DNA of 64,000 nt from Kordiimonas aestuarii (GCF_025574465.1 NZ_JAOBPP010000020.1:538549-602548), one strand, 5' to 3'; numbered from the stretch's first letter, positions 37,353-46,255 are shown. Notes: generated from the sequence alone by a model not told the origin. Program-made: numbers and translations.

Positions 37353-38624
37353 TCAGTCGCCGTTGTATTCCCGCACCACCAGTGACGCATTTGTGCCGCC
37401 AAAGCCAAACGAATTTGACAGAGCCGCCTGTACCTTGCGTTCCTGAGCAACGAGCGGCACAAGGTCTATCCCCTCGCAGCCCTCAGCCCGTTCATGCAAA
37501 TTCAACGTTGGTGGGATAACGCCTGTCTCAATTGACTTAATGCAGAAAATCGCTTCAACCGCGCCTGCTGCACCCAGAAGGTGGCCAATGGAAGACTTCG
37601 TCGATGACATTGCAACCTTGTCGGCCGCACTTCCCAGCAAGCGTTTGACCGCGCCAAACTCAATCGGATCACCAACGGGGGTGGAGGTGCCGTGAGCGTT
37701 GATATAATCAAGATCACTCGCATCGATGCCCGCACGCTTCAACGCGGCCTGCATGGAACGGAAACCACCATTGCCGTCAGGCGCTGGTGCGGTGACATGA
37801 TACCCGTCACCTGACATACCGTAACCGGTCACTTCGGCATAAATTTTTGCGCCGCGCTTTTTGGCATGTTCAAGCTCTTCAAGCACAACGACGCCGGCAC
37901 CTTCCCCCATGACAAAGCCGTCATGGCCCTTGTCCCATGGGCGGGAAGCGGCCTCAGGTGTGTCATTATACCGGGTTGAAAGTGCTTTTGCCTGGCTAAA
38001 GCCCGCCATGCCAATCCCGCAGATAGATGCCTCTGCACCGCCAGCCAGCATTACGTCCGCATCATCAAGTGCAATAAGCCGGGCGGCATCACCGATGGCG
38101 TGTGCACCAGTCGAGCAAGCCGTCACCGGTGCGTGATTGGGACCCTTGTAACCATATTTGATCGAAACATTACCGGATACCAGATTGATGATCGACCCCG
38201 CGATAAAGTGCGGGCTGATCCGGCGGTGACCCCGTTCGTGCAGCAGTACGGCCGAGTCTGCAATCCATTTCAAGCCGCCAATCCCCGCACCAATCATAAC
38301 GCCAGTGCGCAGGCATTCTTCTTCACCGGGATCTTCCCATCCCGCGTCGCGCGCAGCTTGGATACCTGCGGCCATACCAAACAAAATAAAATTATCAACT
38401 CGACGCTGGTCTTTAGGCGCCATCCAGTCATCCGGGTTGAATGACCCATTGGAGCCATCTCCCAACGGCACCTCACACGCGATTTTACAAGGATACTCAC
38501 TTGCATCAAACAAGGTGATTTGACCCGCGCCGGATTGACCTTCAATCAGGCGGCTCCAGGTATCGTTCACGCCGTTGGCGAGTGGCGATACCATGCCCAG
38601 TCCCGTCACAACTACTCGTCTCAT
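37353..38624 (-). CDS. fabF: 3-oxoacyl-ACP synthase II (FabF)
   Basis: A 423-residue condensing enzyme for fatty-acid elongation. Catalytic C170 in TACSTGAHA, H311 in NAHGTSTPVGD and H348 in SSIGHLLGAAG. The ATG at 38624 follows AAGGAT by six bases; a TTG seven codons upstream is less likely. Separated from acpP by 112 bases that hold a strong intrinsic terminator, so transcription into fabF must be read-through or start from a new promoter. Confidence 0.96.
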   Translation of the reverse strand: MRRVVVTGLGMVSPLANGVNDTWSRLIEGQSGAGQITLFDASEYPCKIACEVPLGDGSNGSFNPDDWMAPKDQRRVDNFILFGMAAGIQAARDAGWEDPGEEECLRTGVMIGAGIGGLKWIADSAVLLHERGHRRISPHFIAGSIINLVSGNVSIKYGYKGPNHAPVTACSTGAHAIGDAARLIALDDADVMLAGGAEASICGIGMAGFSQAKALSTRYNDTPEAASRPWDKGHDGFVMGEGAGVVVLEELEHAKKRGAKIYAEVTGYGMSGDGYHVTAPAPDGNGGFRSMQAALKRAGIDASDLDYINAHGTSTPVGDPIEFGAVKRLLGSAADKVAMSSTKSSIGHLLGAAGAVEAIFCIKSIETGVIPPTLNLHERAEGCEGIDLVPLVAQERKVQAALSNSFGFGGTNASLVVREYNGD

Positions 38625-38672
38625 CTGTCGATCCTTAATTCTCAAAAATCAGCCCAAAATTGACAGAAAATG

Positions 38673-38715
38673 AAAAAAGGGCAACAGCCCACCTCAACCG
38701 GCCCGGCTGTTGCCC
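38673..38715 (-). terminator. Intrinsic terminator between acpP and fabF
   Basis: On the minus strand GGGCAACAGCC pairs perfectly with GGCTGTTGCCC over 11 bp, with a 15-base loop, then a run of six T. It starts 22 bases after the acpP stop. It should end most acpP transcripts, which fits the high need for ACP compared with FabF. Confidence 0.83.
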
Positions 38716-38736
38716 CCACTGAATAGCAGATCCAGC

Positions 38737-38970
38737 TTAGGAATTCGCGCTAATAAAGTCGATCGCGTCTTTAACGGTCTGAATTTTTTCAGCCGCATCG
38801 TCCGGGATCTCAATACCGAATTCTTCTTCAAACGCCATAACCAGCTCAACCGTATCCAGGCTATCAGCGCCCAGATCGTCAATGAAGCTAGCGTTTTCGG
38901 TTACTTTGTCTTCGTCAACACCAAGGTGCTCGACTACGATCTTCTTCACCTTGTCGGCGATATCGCTCAT
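38737..38970 (-). CDS. acpP: Acyl carrier protein
   Basis: A 77-residue, very acidic four-helix carrier. S37 in [10 protein letters not shown] is the site for the 4'-phosphopantetheine arm. GAGGAAAA lies just upstream of the ATG. The 239-base gap to fabG holds a leader with a short dyad AAGGG-ACTGT-CCCTT near 39003-39020; a promoter is likely there but I could not assign one by eye. Confidence 0.98.
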   Translation of the reverse strand: MSDIADKVKKIVVEHLGVDEDKVTENASFIDDLGADSLDTVELVMAFEEEFGIEIPDDAAEKIQTVKDAIDFISANS

Positions 38971-39209
38971 TGCTTTTTTCCTCGTTTTCTACACCGAAAT
39001 GTAAGGGGACAGTCCCTTGTTGTGAACCCCCTCGCGTGCGGAAATCCTAGCAATCTTGAGCCAGATCGCCCGCATCGAGGGCGCTAGTAACACAGTTTCC
39101 CCTCTTTGAGAAGACTCTGTTATGTTTTTATGGCAGGTGCCTTGGCCCCTACCTCTATCAAGTTCCCCCCCCTGCTGCCAATCAAAAAATAGGCTGGAGG
39201 CGCAACCTT

Positions 39210-39947
39210 TTAGATCATTGCCAGACCACCATTGACATGGAGAGTTTGGCCCGTCACGTATTTGGCCTCATTTGATGCCAGATACAAGACAGCAGATGCA
39301 ATATCCTCCGGGGAGCCCAGCTCACCTGACGGAATACCGTTTGTAATCGCCGCCTTCTGCTCATCCGTAAGGACTTCTGTCATTGGCGTTGCGATAAAGC
39401 CGGGGGCTACGCAGTTAACCGTGATGCCACGGCTTGCCAACTCGGCAGCCAGCGCCTTCGACATGCCAATCATCCCTGCCTTTGAGGCGCAATAGTTCGC
39501 CTGGCCGGGATTGCCGGTTACACCAACGACGGATGTGATGTTTACCACCCGTCCCCAGCGAGCTTTCATCATACCTCGCATTAAGCCTTTAATAAGGCGG
39601 AAGGCCGACTCAAGATTGACCTGCATCACGCTGTCCCACTCGTCTTCCTTCATCCGCATGGCCAGGTTGTCTTTCGTGATACCGGCGTTATTCACGAGAA
39701 TATCAACGCTGCCAAGCACTTCCCCGGCATCTTTGACCAACTGGTCTACGCTGGTACGGTCTGAAAGGTTGGCTGCAATCACATGTACCCTGCCCCCCAG
39801 CTCAGCGGCCAGCTCCTGAAGCTTTTCTGCACGCGTGCCAGATATGGCAACCTCTGCGCCCGCGGCATGCAATGCCTTTGCGATTGAAGCGCCAATACCG
39901 CCTGTGGCACCTGTCACAAGCGCTTTTTTGCCTGATAGATCAAACAT
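39210..39947 (-). CDS. fabG: 3-oxoacyl-ACP reductase (FabG)
   Basis: A 245-residue NADPH-dependent short-chain dehydrogenase reducing beta-ketoacyl-ACP. Cofactor motif TGATGGIG (12-19), NNAG (86-89), N111, catalytic S139, Y152 and K156 (YCASK). AAGGAA precedes the ATG. Starts 17 bases after fabD. Confidence 0.96.
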   Translation of the reverse strand: MFDLSGKKALVTGATGGIGASIAKALHAAGAEVAISGTRAEKLQELAAELGGRVHVIAANLSDRTSVDQLVKDAGEVLGSVDILVNNAGITKDNLAMRMKEDEWDSVMQVNLESAFRLIKGLMRGMMKARWGRVVNITSVVGVTGNPGQANYCASKAGMIGMSKALAAELASRGITVNCVAPGFIATPMTEVLTDEQKAAITNGIPSGELGSPEDIASAVLYLASNEAKYVTGQTLHVNGGLAMI

Positions 39948-39964
39948 CCATAATTTCCTTATAC

Positions 39965-40903
39965 TTAAAGCGAAGCTGTGAACGCTTCAATGTCGGCCGG
40001 GTCTTGCAGGTTTACTGTCGCAAGGTCGCGATCGATACGACGTACGAGGCCGGTCAGCACTTTACCCGCCCCAACTTCAACAACCTCATGCACCCCAAGG
40101 GAGGAGAAAGCGGACACACTCTCACGCCAACGCACGGAGGCAGTCACTTGTTCAATAAGAAGCGTGCGAATGCCTTCTGGCTCACTGATGGGTGCCGCGA
40201 TCACATTGGCAATGACAGGCACTACCGGACGTTCAATTATCACTTCAGAAAGCGCTTCTTTCATTTCGTCCGCCGCAGGCTTCATTAGCGGGCAATGAAA
40301 GGGAGCGGATACAGGAAGAAGCAAACCGCGCTTGGCGCCGTTTTCCTTTGCCAGCTCGATTGCGCGTTCAACGGCAGCCTTGTGGCCCGAGACGACAACC
40401 TGACCGTCCGCATTATCGTTTGCCGCGACGCACACACCTACCTTGGATGCCTCTTCAGCAACTGCATTCACATCTTCAAGGCTAAGACCAAGGATTGCAG
40501 CCATTGCCCCTTCTCCAACCGGCACGGCGCGCTGCATCGCCTGCCCGCGACGCTTAAGCAGTTTAGCGGCATCGCCGACCGAAAAAGCGCCCGCTGCTGC
40601 CAGCGCTGAATATTCGCCAAGCGAATGTCCGGCAACATGGCTCGCGAGGTCAGCAACTTTCAGCCCACCGGCCTCAAGAACACGGATGACGGCAAGGGAT
40701 GCGGCCATAAGGGCCGGTTGGGTGTTCTCGGTCAGTCGGAGGTCATCCTCCGGGCCTTCCCACATAATTTTCGAGAGATGCTGCGAGAGCGCATCATCTA
40801 CTTCTTCAAACACGAGGCGCGCGGCTTCTTCCGCGTCGGCCAGCGCTTTTCCCATGCCGACAAACTGGCTGCCTTGGCCTGGGAATACAAGTGCACGAGT
40901 CAT
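39965..40903 (-). CDS. fabD: Malonyl-CoA:ACP transacylase (FabD)
   Basis: A 312-residue acyltransferase loading malonate on ACP. GQGSQ (9-13), nucleophile S94 in GHSLGEYSA, Q-containing NTQPALMA and H203 in SAPFHCPLM. GGAG precedes the ATG. First gene of the fabD-fabG-acpP cluster, divergent from the rpsF operon across 254 bases. Confidence 0.97.
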   Translation of the reverse strand: MTRALVFPGQGSQFVGMGKALADAEEAARLVFEEVDDALSQHLSKIMWEGPEDDLRLTENTQPALMAASLAVIRVLEAGGLKVADLASHVAGHSLGEYSALAAAGAFSVGDAAKLLKRRGQAMQRAVPVGEGAMAAILGLSLEDVNAVAEEASKVGVCVAANDNADGQVVVSGHKAAVERAIELAKENGAKRGLLLPVSAPFHCPLMKPAADEMKEALSEVIIERPVVPVIANVIAAPISEPEGIRTLLIEQVTASVRWRESVSAFSSLGVHEVVEVGAGKVLTGLVRRIDRDLATVNLQDPADIEAFTASL

Positions 40904-41006
40904 ATCAGCATCTCCAATTGCCCTTCTACTGTAGCGCCAAATGGCACAGGCCGTAACGTCAGCGCAAGAGCTTAGAGTAATTTATTCGCCTGAGACAGGC
41001 TTTCCC

Positions 41007-41035
41007 TTGCATTTCCGGGGGGGCGGCGTTATAGA
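41007..41035 (+). promoter_or_regulatory. Sigma-70 type promoter of rpsF operon
   Basis: TTGCAT and TATAGA are separated by exactly 17 bases. The site lies about 120 bases before the rpsF ATG, so the transcript would have a leader of about 115 bases, long enough for ribosomal-protein autoregulation. It is the cleanest promoter I found in the window. Confidence 0.6.
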
Positions 41036-41157
41036 GGCGCGTCCTGAGTCCCGGTTTTGGCGCATTGCCCTGCCGTTATGTCACAGGATATTTGTTAAGG
41101 AAAGCTGGAGGCACCCGTCATCGCGACTGGTGAACGATCAGCATACAGGAGCAAAAC

Positions 41158-41535
41158 ATGGCTACGTACGAGCATGTTTTCATCGCGCGGCAGGACGTAA
41201 ATGCCTCGCAGGTGGAAAGCATCACGGCCGACCTCTCCAAGATCATCGAGGAGAATGACGGCAAGGTCGCTAAGACCGAATACTGGGGTCTCAAGAACCT
41301 CGCATACAAAATCAAGAAAAACCGCAAAGGCCATTATGTTCTTCTGAACATTGATGCGCCGCACGCTGCGATTTCAGAGATGGAGCGTCAAGCACGCCTT
41401 CATGAAGACGTTATTCGCTTCATGACCATCCGTGTAGAAGAGCTTGAAGAAGGTGACAGCATCGTTCTTCGCGCCAAAGCTGACAAAGAGCGCCGCGGGC
41501 CCCGTGAGCCTCGTGGCGAAAGGAGGCCCCGCTAA
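41158..41535 (+). CDS. rpsF: 30S ribosomal protein S6
   Basis: A 125-residue S6. Family features are [11 protein letters not shown] near the start, the [21 protein letters not shown] core (about 43-63) and a basic, R/P/G-rich tail. Binds the central domain of 16S rRNA with S18. CAGGAG lies just upstream of the ATG. The TAA overlaps the rpsR ATG (TAATG). Confidence 0.97.
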   Translation: MATYEHVFIARQDVNASQVESITADLSKIIEENDGKVAKTEYWGLKNLAYKIKKNRKGHYVLLNIDAPHAAISEMERQARLHEDVIRFMTIRVEELEEGDSIVLRAKADKERRGPREPRGERRPR

Positions 41536-41765
41536 TGGCTGCTCGTCGTCCTTTTTTCCGCCGTCGCAAAACGTGTCCGTTTTCCGGCGAAAATGCACAA
41601 GTAATTGATTACAAAGACGTAAAACTGCTTCAGAAATATGTTTCTGAGCGCGGCAAAATCGTGCCGAGCCGTATCACGGCTGTTTCTGCAAAGAAACAGC
41701 GCGAGCTCGCTAAAGCGATCAAACGCGCCCGTAACATCGCCCTGCTGCCGTTCATCGTCAGCTAA
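41535..41765 (+). CDS. rpsR: 30S ribosomal protein S18
   Basis: A 76-residue basic protein with the S18 pattern [28 protein letters not shown] and [21 protein letters not shown]. Partner of S6. One-base overlap with rpsF; rplI starts 24 bases later behind AAGGAG. Confidence 0.97.
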   Translation: MAARRPFFRRRKTCPFSGENAQVIDYKDVKLLQKYVSERGKIVPSRITAVSAKKQRELAKAIKRARNIALLPFIVS

Positions 41766-41789
41766 TCGCTCACCCTAAGGAGACATAAA

Positions 41790-42416
41790 ATGCAAGTCAT
41801 CCTGCTGGAACGCGTCGAGAAACTCGGCCAGATGGGCGATGTCGTCACCGTTAAAGACGGTTTTGCCCGTAACTTCCTGCTGCCGCAAAACAAGGCTCTT
41901 CGCGCTACCGCGTCGAACAAAGCTGCGTTTGAAGCCGACAAGGCCCGCCTTGAAGCAGAAAACCTCGAGCGCCGTAAAGAAGCTGAATCCGTGGCCGAGA
42001 AAATGGGCGACCTCAAGGTCGTCATGGTTCGCGCTGCTGGTGAAAGCGGTCAGCTTTATGGTTCGGTAACGAGCCGTGATATTGCTGATGCGGTAACGGA
42101 AGCTGGTGTATCCATCAGCCGCAATCAGGTTGTTCTCGACCGCGCCATCAAAACACTCGGCCTGCACGACGTTGTGATCCGCCTGCACCCTGAAGTGTCC
42201 AAGACGGTTGTTGTCAACATCGCTCGTTCAGACGCTGAAGCTGAAACTCAGTTCTCGACCGGTTCCGCTGTAACCGGCGGTGTCAGCGACATTGAAGACG
42301 ATTTTGTCGAAGAAGAAACCGTTGAAGAGCTTTTTGAAGAAGAAGCTCCTGAGGAAGCCGTTGAAGAAGTGGCTACTGCCGCTGACGACGAAGACGCTGA
42401 AAAAGCTGACGCGTAA
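41790..42416 (+). CDS. rplI: 50S ribosomal protein L9 with acidic tail
   Basis: A 208-residue L9. The N-terminal RNA-binding domain has the signature [20 protein letters not shown] (6-25) and NFLLPQNKA, followed by the long helix and C-terminal globular domain to about 150. A further 55 residues form a highly acidic tail of mainly E, D, A and V. E. coli L9 stops near 149. Acidic L9 tails occur elsewhere in alphaproteobacteria, as far as I know. Ends before an intrinsic terminator. Confidence 0.96.
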   Translation: MQVILLERVEKLGQMGDVVTVKDGFARNFLLPQNKALRATASNKAAFEADKARLEAENLERRKEAESVAEKMGDLKVVMVRAAGESGQLYGSVTSRDIADAVTEAGVSISRNQVVLDRAIKTLGLHDVVIRLHPEVSKTVVVNIARSDAEAETQFSTGSAVTGGVSDIEDDFVEEETVEELFEEEAPEEAVEEVATAADDEDAEKADA

Positions 42417-42440
42417 GCTTCTCTCACATAGATTTCCGGG

Positions 42441-42471
42441 AAGGCGGTCCTTTGGGGCCGCCTTTTCTTTT
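42441..42471 (+). terminator. Terminator of the rpsF-rpsR-rplI operon
   Basis: AAGGCGGTCC and GGGGCCGCCTT form a stem with a TTTG loop and one wobble pair, then TTTTCTTTT. It begins 25 bases after the rplI stop and separates the ribosomal operon from dnaB. Confidence 0.82.
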
Positions 42472-42495
42472 ACAACGCTCTACAGCTTCACCAAG

Positions 42496-42540
42496 TTATC
42501 CCCAGAGTTATACCCCTGTGGAAAACTTCTTAGTGGATAA
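42496..42540. promoter_or_regulatory. Cluster of four DnaA-box-like 9-mers upstream of dnaB
   Basis: Within 45 bases: TTATCCCCA (42496-42504) and TTATACCCC (42508-42516) in one orientation, TGTGGAAAA (42517-42525) and AGTGGATAA (42532-42540) in the other. Against TTATNCACA and its reverse TGTGNATAA, three differ at one position and one at two. They sit 127-171 bases before the dnaB ATG, in the promoter region. A DnaA-controlled dnaB promoter is the natural reading. Confidence 0.45.
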
Positions 42541-42666
42541 GCTGAATTAGCGGTTTTTACCTATCTCGCGCTGTGGCATTGTGCCCGTCATAGCCGGGAC
42601 AGCGACACAGATTCGCAGCACAAAACCCGGGCCCAGGAAGAAACGCCCATATACGGAGGCCGCCTC

Positions 42667-44193
42667 ATGGAAGCGCTGAAATCAGACGCTGCCAACGACG
42701 AACAAGACTCGCTCACTTATCGCCAGGCCCCTCACAATCTTGAGGCTGAGCAGGCGCTTCTGGGCTCGATTCTTGTCAATAACGAGGCCGCACAGAAAGT
42801 TCAGGGTTTTCTCCTGCCCGAGCACTTCTATGAGCCCGTTCATGGACGCATCTATTCTTCCGTGCTTAAGTTGATGGACAAGAACCAGATCGCGGACCCC
42901 GTCAAGCTCAAGCCCTACTTTGAAAATGACGAGGCACTCAAGGATGTCGGTGGTGCGCGTTATCTCGTGCGGCTGGCTGCATCTGCGGCGACTATCATCA
43001 ACACCGAAGACTATGGCCGAACAATCTATGATCTGGCCTTGCGTCGCGCATTGATCCAAATCGGTGAAACCATGGTCAACGACGCTTATGATGCGCCCGT
43101 TGATGCGGAGGCCACCGAACAGATCGCGGATGCAGAGAAGCAGCTTTTTGATCTCGCGGAGCTTGGACAAGCGGAATCGGGCGCGCAGCCCTTCTCGCGC
43201 GCCCTCAGAACAGCTGTGGAGAATATCGAGAATGCCTATAAGGACCCAGATAGCCTTTCGGGGATTGATACCGGCCTCTCTCGCCTAAACGAAAAAATCG
43301 GCGGGCTACATAACTCGGACCTTGTGATTCTTGCTGGACGTCCAGCCATGGGGAAAACCGCGCTCGCCACCAATATCGCGTTCAATGCCGCCAAACGTTA
43401 CGCCGATGACCGCCTAGCAGGCATAGAGCCGGAACGCTCGAAGGGGGCTGTGGTTTGCTTCTTTAGTCTTGAGATGTCCGCTGACCAGTTGGCGGCGCGT
43501 ATTCTCTCGGACCGGGCGAACTATAACTATAGCGGGCCGGAGCCGATTCAGTCGCACGCCATGCGGCAAGGCAAGCTAACCCAGGAACAGTTCGAAGCCA
43601 TCGCCCGGGCTGCCATTGAGCTTGAGGAAACGCCCCTCTTTATTGATGATACCCCCGCGCTGACAATTGCAGCTCTCAGGAACCGCGCCCGCCGCCTCAA
43701 ACGCCAACACAACCTTGGGCTTGTGGTCGTCGATTACCTTCAGCTTCTTCGTGGCTCAGGCAAGGGTACCGCAGCTGACAGCCGCGTGCAGGAAATATCT
43801 GAAATTACACGCGGCCTCAAAGGCTTGGCAAAAGAACTTCATGTCCCAGTCATAGCGCTTTCCCAGCTCAGCCGCGGCGTGGAACAACGTGAAAACAAGC
43901 GGCCAATGTTATCCGACCTGCGGGAATCGGGCTCGATCGAGCAGGATGCTGATATGGTCATGTTTGTATTCCGGGAAGAGTATTACAAAGAGAAAGAACA
44001 ACCCGGCGAAGGCGATCAGACCAAACATGCGGAGTGGCAAGCCCAGATGCAAGCGCTATACGGTAAGGCAGAAGTGATTATCGGCAAACAACGGCACGGC
44101 CCTGTGGGCACTGTGCATCTGGCGTTCGAGAAAGAATGCACCCGCTTTACCGACCTCGTGGACGACGACCATTTGCCCGAGCGTTTCGAGTAA
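42667..44193 (+). CDS. dnaB: Replicative DNA helicase DnaB
   Basis: A 508-residue hexameric 5'-3' helicase. N-terminal helical domain with NLEAEQALLGSIL (24-36), then the RecA-like domain with Walker A GRPAMGKTA (224-232), LVVVDYLQLL and the LSDLRESGSIEQDADMV motif. An insert (GEGDQTKHAEWQAQMQALYG) before KAEVIIGKQRHGPVG fits alphaproteobacterial DnaB. CGGAGG lies before the ATG. It follows rplI as in most bacteria, but has its own upstream region. Confidence 0.97.
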   Translation: MEALKSDAANDEQDSLTYRQAPHNLEAEQALLGSILVNNEAAQKVQGFLLPEHFYEPVHGRIYSSVLKLMDKNQIADPVKLKPYFENDEALKDVGGARYLVRLAASAATIINTEDYGRTIYDLALRRALIQIGETMVNDAYDAPVDAEATEQIADAEKQLFDLAELGQAESGAQPFSRALRTAVENIENAYKDPDSLSGIDTGLSRLNEKIGGLHNSDLVILAGRPAMGKTALATNIAFNAAKRYADDRLAGIEPERSKGAVVCFFSLEMSADQLAARILSDRANYNYSGPEPIQSHAMRQGKLTQEQFEAIARAAIELEETPLFIDDTPALTIAALRNRARRLKRQHNLGLVVVDYLQLLRGSGKGTAADSRVQEISEITRGLKGLAKELHVPVIALSQLSRGVEQRENKRPMLSDLRESGSIEQDADMVMFVFREEYYKEKEQPGEGDQTKHAEWQAQMQALYGKAEVIIGKQRHGPVGTVHLAFEKECTRFTDLVDDDHLPERFE

Positions 44194-44220
44194 TCTCAAA
44201 ACGCTCAGCACTTGCTGTCG

Positions 44221-44484
44221 TCAATCGCAGGTGATGGTTATTTCCTGTCCATTGGCCCGGGTGATGGTAACGCTGCCATCGTTTTTGTCGCAGTCCACGT
44301 CACCCTTTGAGGTGCGCACGACCGTACGGCGGCTGTCACTCTCAATCACCAGCTCATCACCGCTGACTTCATGGCTGAAGCTCCAACTGGCCTCTGATGA
44401 CCGATTATCGGAAAAAAACCCGGAGATGGCAACAACCGCAATAACACCGGCTATGGCCCCGCCAAAAATCATGTTTCGTGTCAT
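44221..44484 (-). CDS. Small exported or membrane-anchored hypothetical protein
   Basis: An 87-residue protein I do not recognise. A hydrophobic segment (about 5-23, IFGGAIAGVIAVVAISGFF) is followed by a polar, beta-rich part with alternating hydrophobics. Two cysteines (C65 and C86) could form a periplasmic disulfide. AGGATA lies eight bases before the ATG, which supports real translation. It ends 27 bases after the convergent dnaB stop. The 160 bases upstream are more A+T-rich than the surroundings and may hold divergent promoters. Confidence 0.6.
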   Translation of the reverse strand: MTRNMIFGGAIAGVIAVVAISGFFSDNRSSEASWSFSHEVSGDELVIESDSRRTVVRTSKGDVDCDKNDGSVTITRANGQEITITCD

Positions 44485-44653
44485 GAATATATCCTCGCAT
44501 CTTTGTTTTTATATACTCTGGACTAGCTGTTGGTGGGCCAATAAATACCAAATTACAACGGGCTGGTCTATCGTATCCTTAGCCGGCTGACCTTGCCAAG
44601 GCTGACATAGTTAATTATGCAACGCTGTACCTGAATTTAATTGAGTGATTTTT

Positions 44654-46255
44654 ATGACTGAGATTGATTCCGCGCCTCGCTACAGCAACGCAATTCTACT
44701 GCCTTTACTCGGCAGCGAGGAGAAGCCGTTTACAGCGGGCGGCGCTGAAGGTGGTGTTTTTGACTGCGCGCACAAGCCCATTGAACATGCGTTTCTCATC
44801 CGGCAATACCGGCAGGGGGCAAAACTCGTCGCGGGCAAATGGGACACCACAACCGGGCAATCGATCAACACGTCTCAAATGAATTTGCCAAGGGATATCG
44901 AGCCCTGCAAGGAACGGCTCGACGGCTGCCACATCTTTGCGGGCTATCTGTTTCCCCATTACGGGCATTTTCTGCTCGAAAGCCTTTCACGTCTTTGGTT
45001 TATCAAAAAACACCCCGAGATACCTCTGGTGTGGCTTGGCGTGCATAACCAAAGCACCTTCAATGAAATTCAACGCCAGTTATTTGATCTCTACGGCCTC
45101 CAGAACCCTATGCGGTTGGTCACCGAGCCCACCGAGGTAGAGACGCTGATCGTCCCGCATGACGGCTACATCATCCATACCCGGTATTCCGACGAACAGA
45201 GAAAAGCGCTGACCTTGCAAGGTGCGAAAGACTGCATTCCTGGCAAAAAAGTGTGGTTATCCCGCAGTCGGCTTGACCGTGCCATCGTCTTTAATGAACC
45301 TGCGCTCGAGGAAATTCTGGCCGAGAACGGCTGGACGATATTTCACCCGCAGGAACACAGTATCCGAGCCCAGCTTGATATGCTAGCGGACGCCGAGCAT
45401 ATCGCCGGTGTTGAGGGCTCCGCGCTCCATACGCTTGTTCTGATGCCCGAGTACAAGGGCAAGGTCACAATATTTGCGCGTGGGCGCAAAGTGATTTTCG
45501 ACTACTGCCTGATCGCGGAGGCGGCAGGCATCAACCAGCGGATCATCTCGCCGCCAAGGATGAAATGGTCAGATGGCCTGAAACACTGGGAGTCAAACTG
45601 GATCTGGTCCAACCTGGACGTTCTGCTGGCCGAATTGGGGGCCAAACGCCAGGCAAAACCGTGGCACCCTCTCCCCAAGTCACTGGAGAATGTCACCCGG
45701 TCGATTATCGGCTTCTATAAAAAACACACATGTGTGGAACTGTGGCCAAGGACAAATTCCGTCGCGGCTGTTTGCGCCCCTGCACGCGCTGTGGCCGTCG
45801 GCCCAAGCCTGCCTTTCGACCTCGCGCCCCTCAAGGATGCTGGCGCCACCTACATGGAGGTTACAGCCGATCAGTATTTCACCACGCGTCCCTTTGGTGG
45901 CGTGATTGATCTCTTCTGTTTCAGGCAACAGGATGATGCGAGCATTGCGCTTCGGGCTTTTAATGCCTCGCTGACCCTTGCCAGCCTCAAATCAATCTGG
46001 ATTATTGATGGCGGCAACCCAGTCAATGAACAACTTCTAGCCTGGATTTATGACTATCACCCAACACTATCGGTCGCCCGGGTCAGAAACTCGGATATCG
46101 CAATCGTATGGCGTGCGTCACGGCATATGTTTAAACCGGTCCACGAAACGCTGGATGTAACAGCGCCTGATTTCCGGGCCAAGCTTGCCAAACTGCCACT
46201 TAATGACATAGCAACGCTGATTAGCAAGCAAGGCGAAAAACAGGAAAAGGCCTAG
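44654..46255 (+). CDS. GT61-like glycosyltransferase with extra C-terminal domain
   Basis: A 533-residue protein. Residues 1-330 look like a DUF563/GT61 glycosyltransferase: YGHFLLESLSRLWF (103-116), VWLSRSRLDRAIVFNE (200-215) and IAGVEGSALHTLVLMP (250-265). No signal peptide. Residues 345-500 form a second domain with strands and spacing like a Rossmann methyltransferase (ARAVAVGPSLP, TYMEVTA, GVIDLFCF, SIWIIDGGNP) but no clear SAM loop. Role in polysaccharide or glycan transfer is inferred. ATG at 44654; a GTG three codons before is possible. Not in a glycan cluster. Its stop interlocks with the ferredoxin stop. Confidence 0.65.
   Translation: MTEIDSAPRYSNAILLPLLGSEEKPFTAGGAEGGVFDCAHKPIEHAFLIRQYRQGAKLVAGKWDTTTGQSINTSQMNLPRDIEPCKERLDGCHIFAGYLFPHYGHFLLESLSRLWFIKKHPEIPLVWLGVHNQSTFNEIQRQLFDLYGLQNPMRLVTEPTEVETLIVPHDGYIIHTRYSDEQRKALTLQGAKDCIPGKKVWLSRSRLDRAIVFNEPALEEILAENGWTIFHPQEHSIRAQLDMLADAEHIAGVEGSALHTLVLMPEYKGKVTIFARGRKVIFDYCLIAEAAGINQRIISPPRMKWSDGLKHWESNWIWSNLDVLLAELGAKRQAKPWHPLPKSLENVTRSIIGFYKKHTCVELWPRTNSVAAVCAPARAVAVGPSLPFDLAPLKDAGATYMEVTADQYFTTRPFGGVIDLFCFRQQDDASIALRAFNASLTLASLKSIWIIDGGNPVNEQLLAWIYDYHPTLSVARVRNSDIAIVWRASRHMFKPVHETLDVTAPDFRAKLAKLPLNDIATLISKQGEKQEKA

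Noticed and set aside
41100..41157. S6:S18 binding leader RNA before rpsF
   Set aside because: A ribosomal-protein leader is expected here and CCGTC appears near 41118, but I could not build a convincing stem-loop with the CCG bulge by eye. A covariance-model scan would decide.
42496..42540. Chromosome origin (oriC)
   Set aside because: Four imperfect DnaA boxes are too few, no long AT-rich unwinding stretch is adjacent, and the neighbours (rplI, dnaB) are not the usual oriC neighbours in this class. A regulatory site is the simpler reading.
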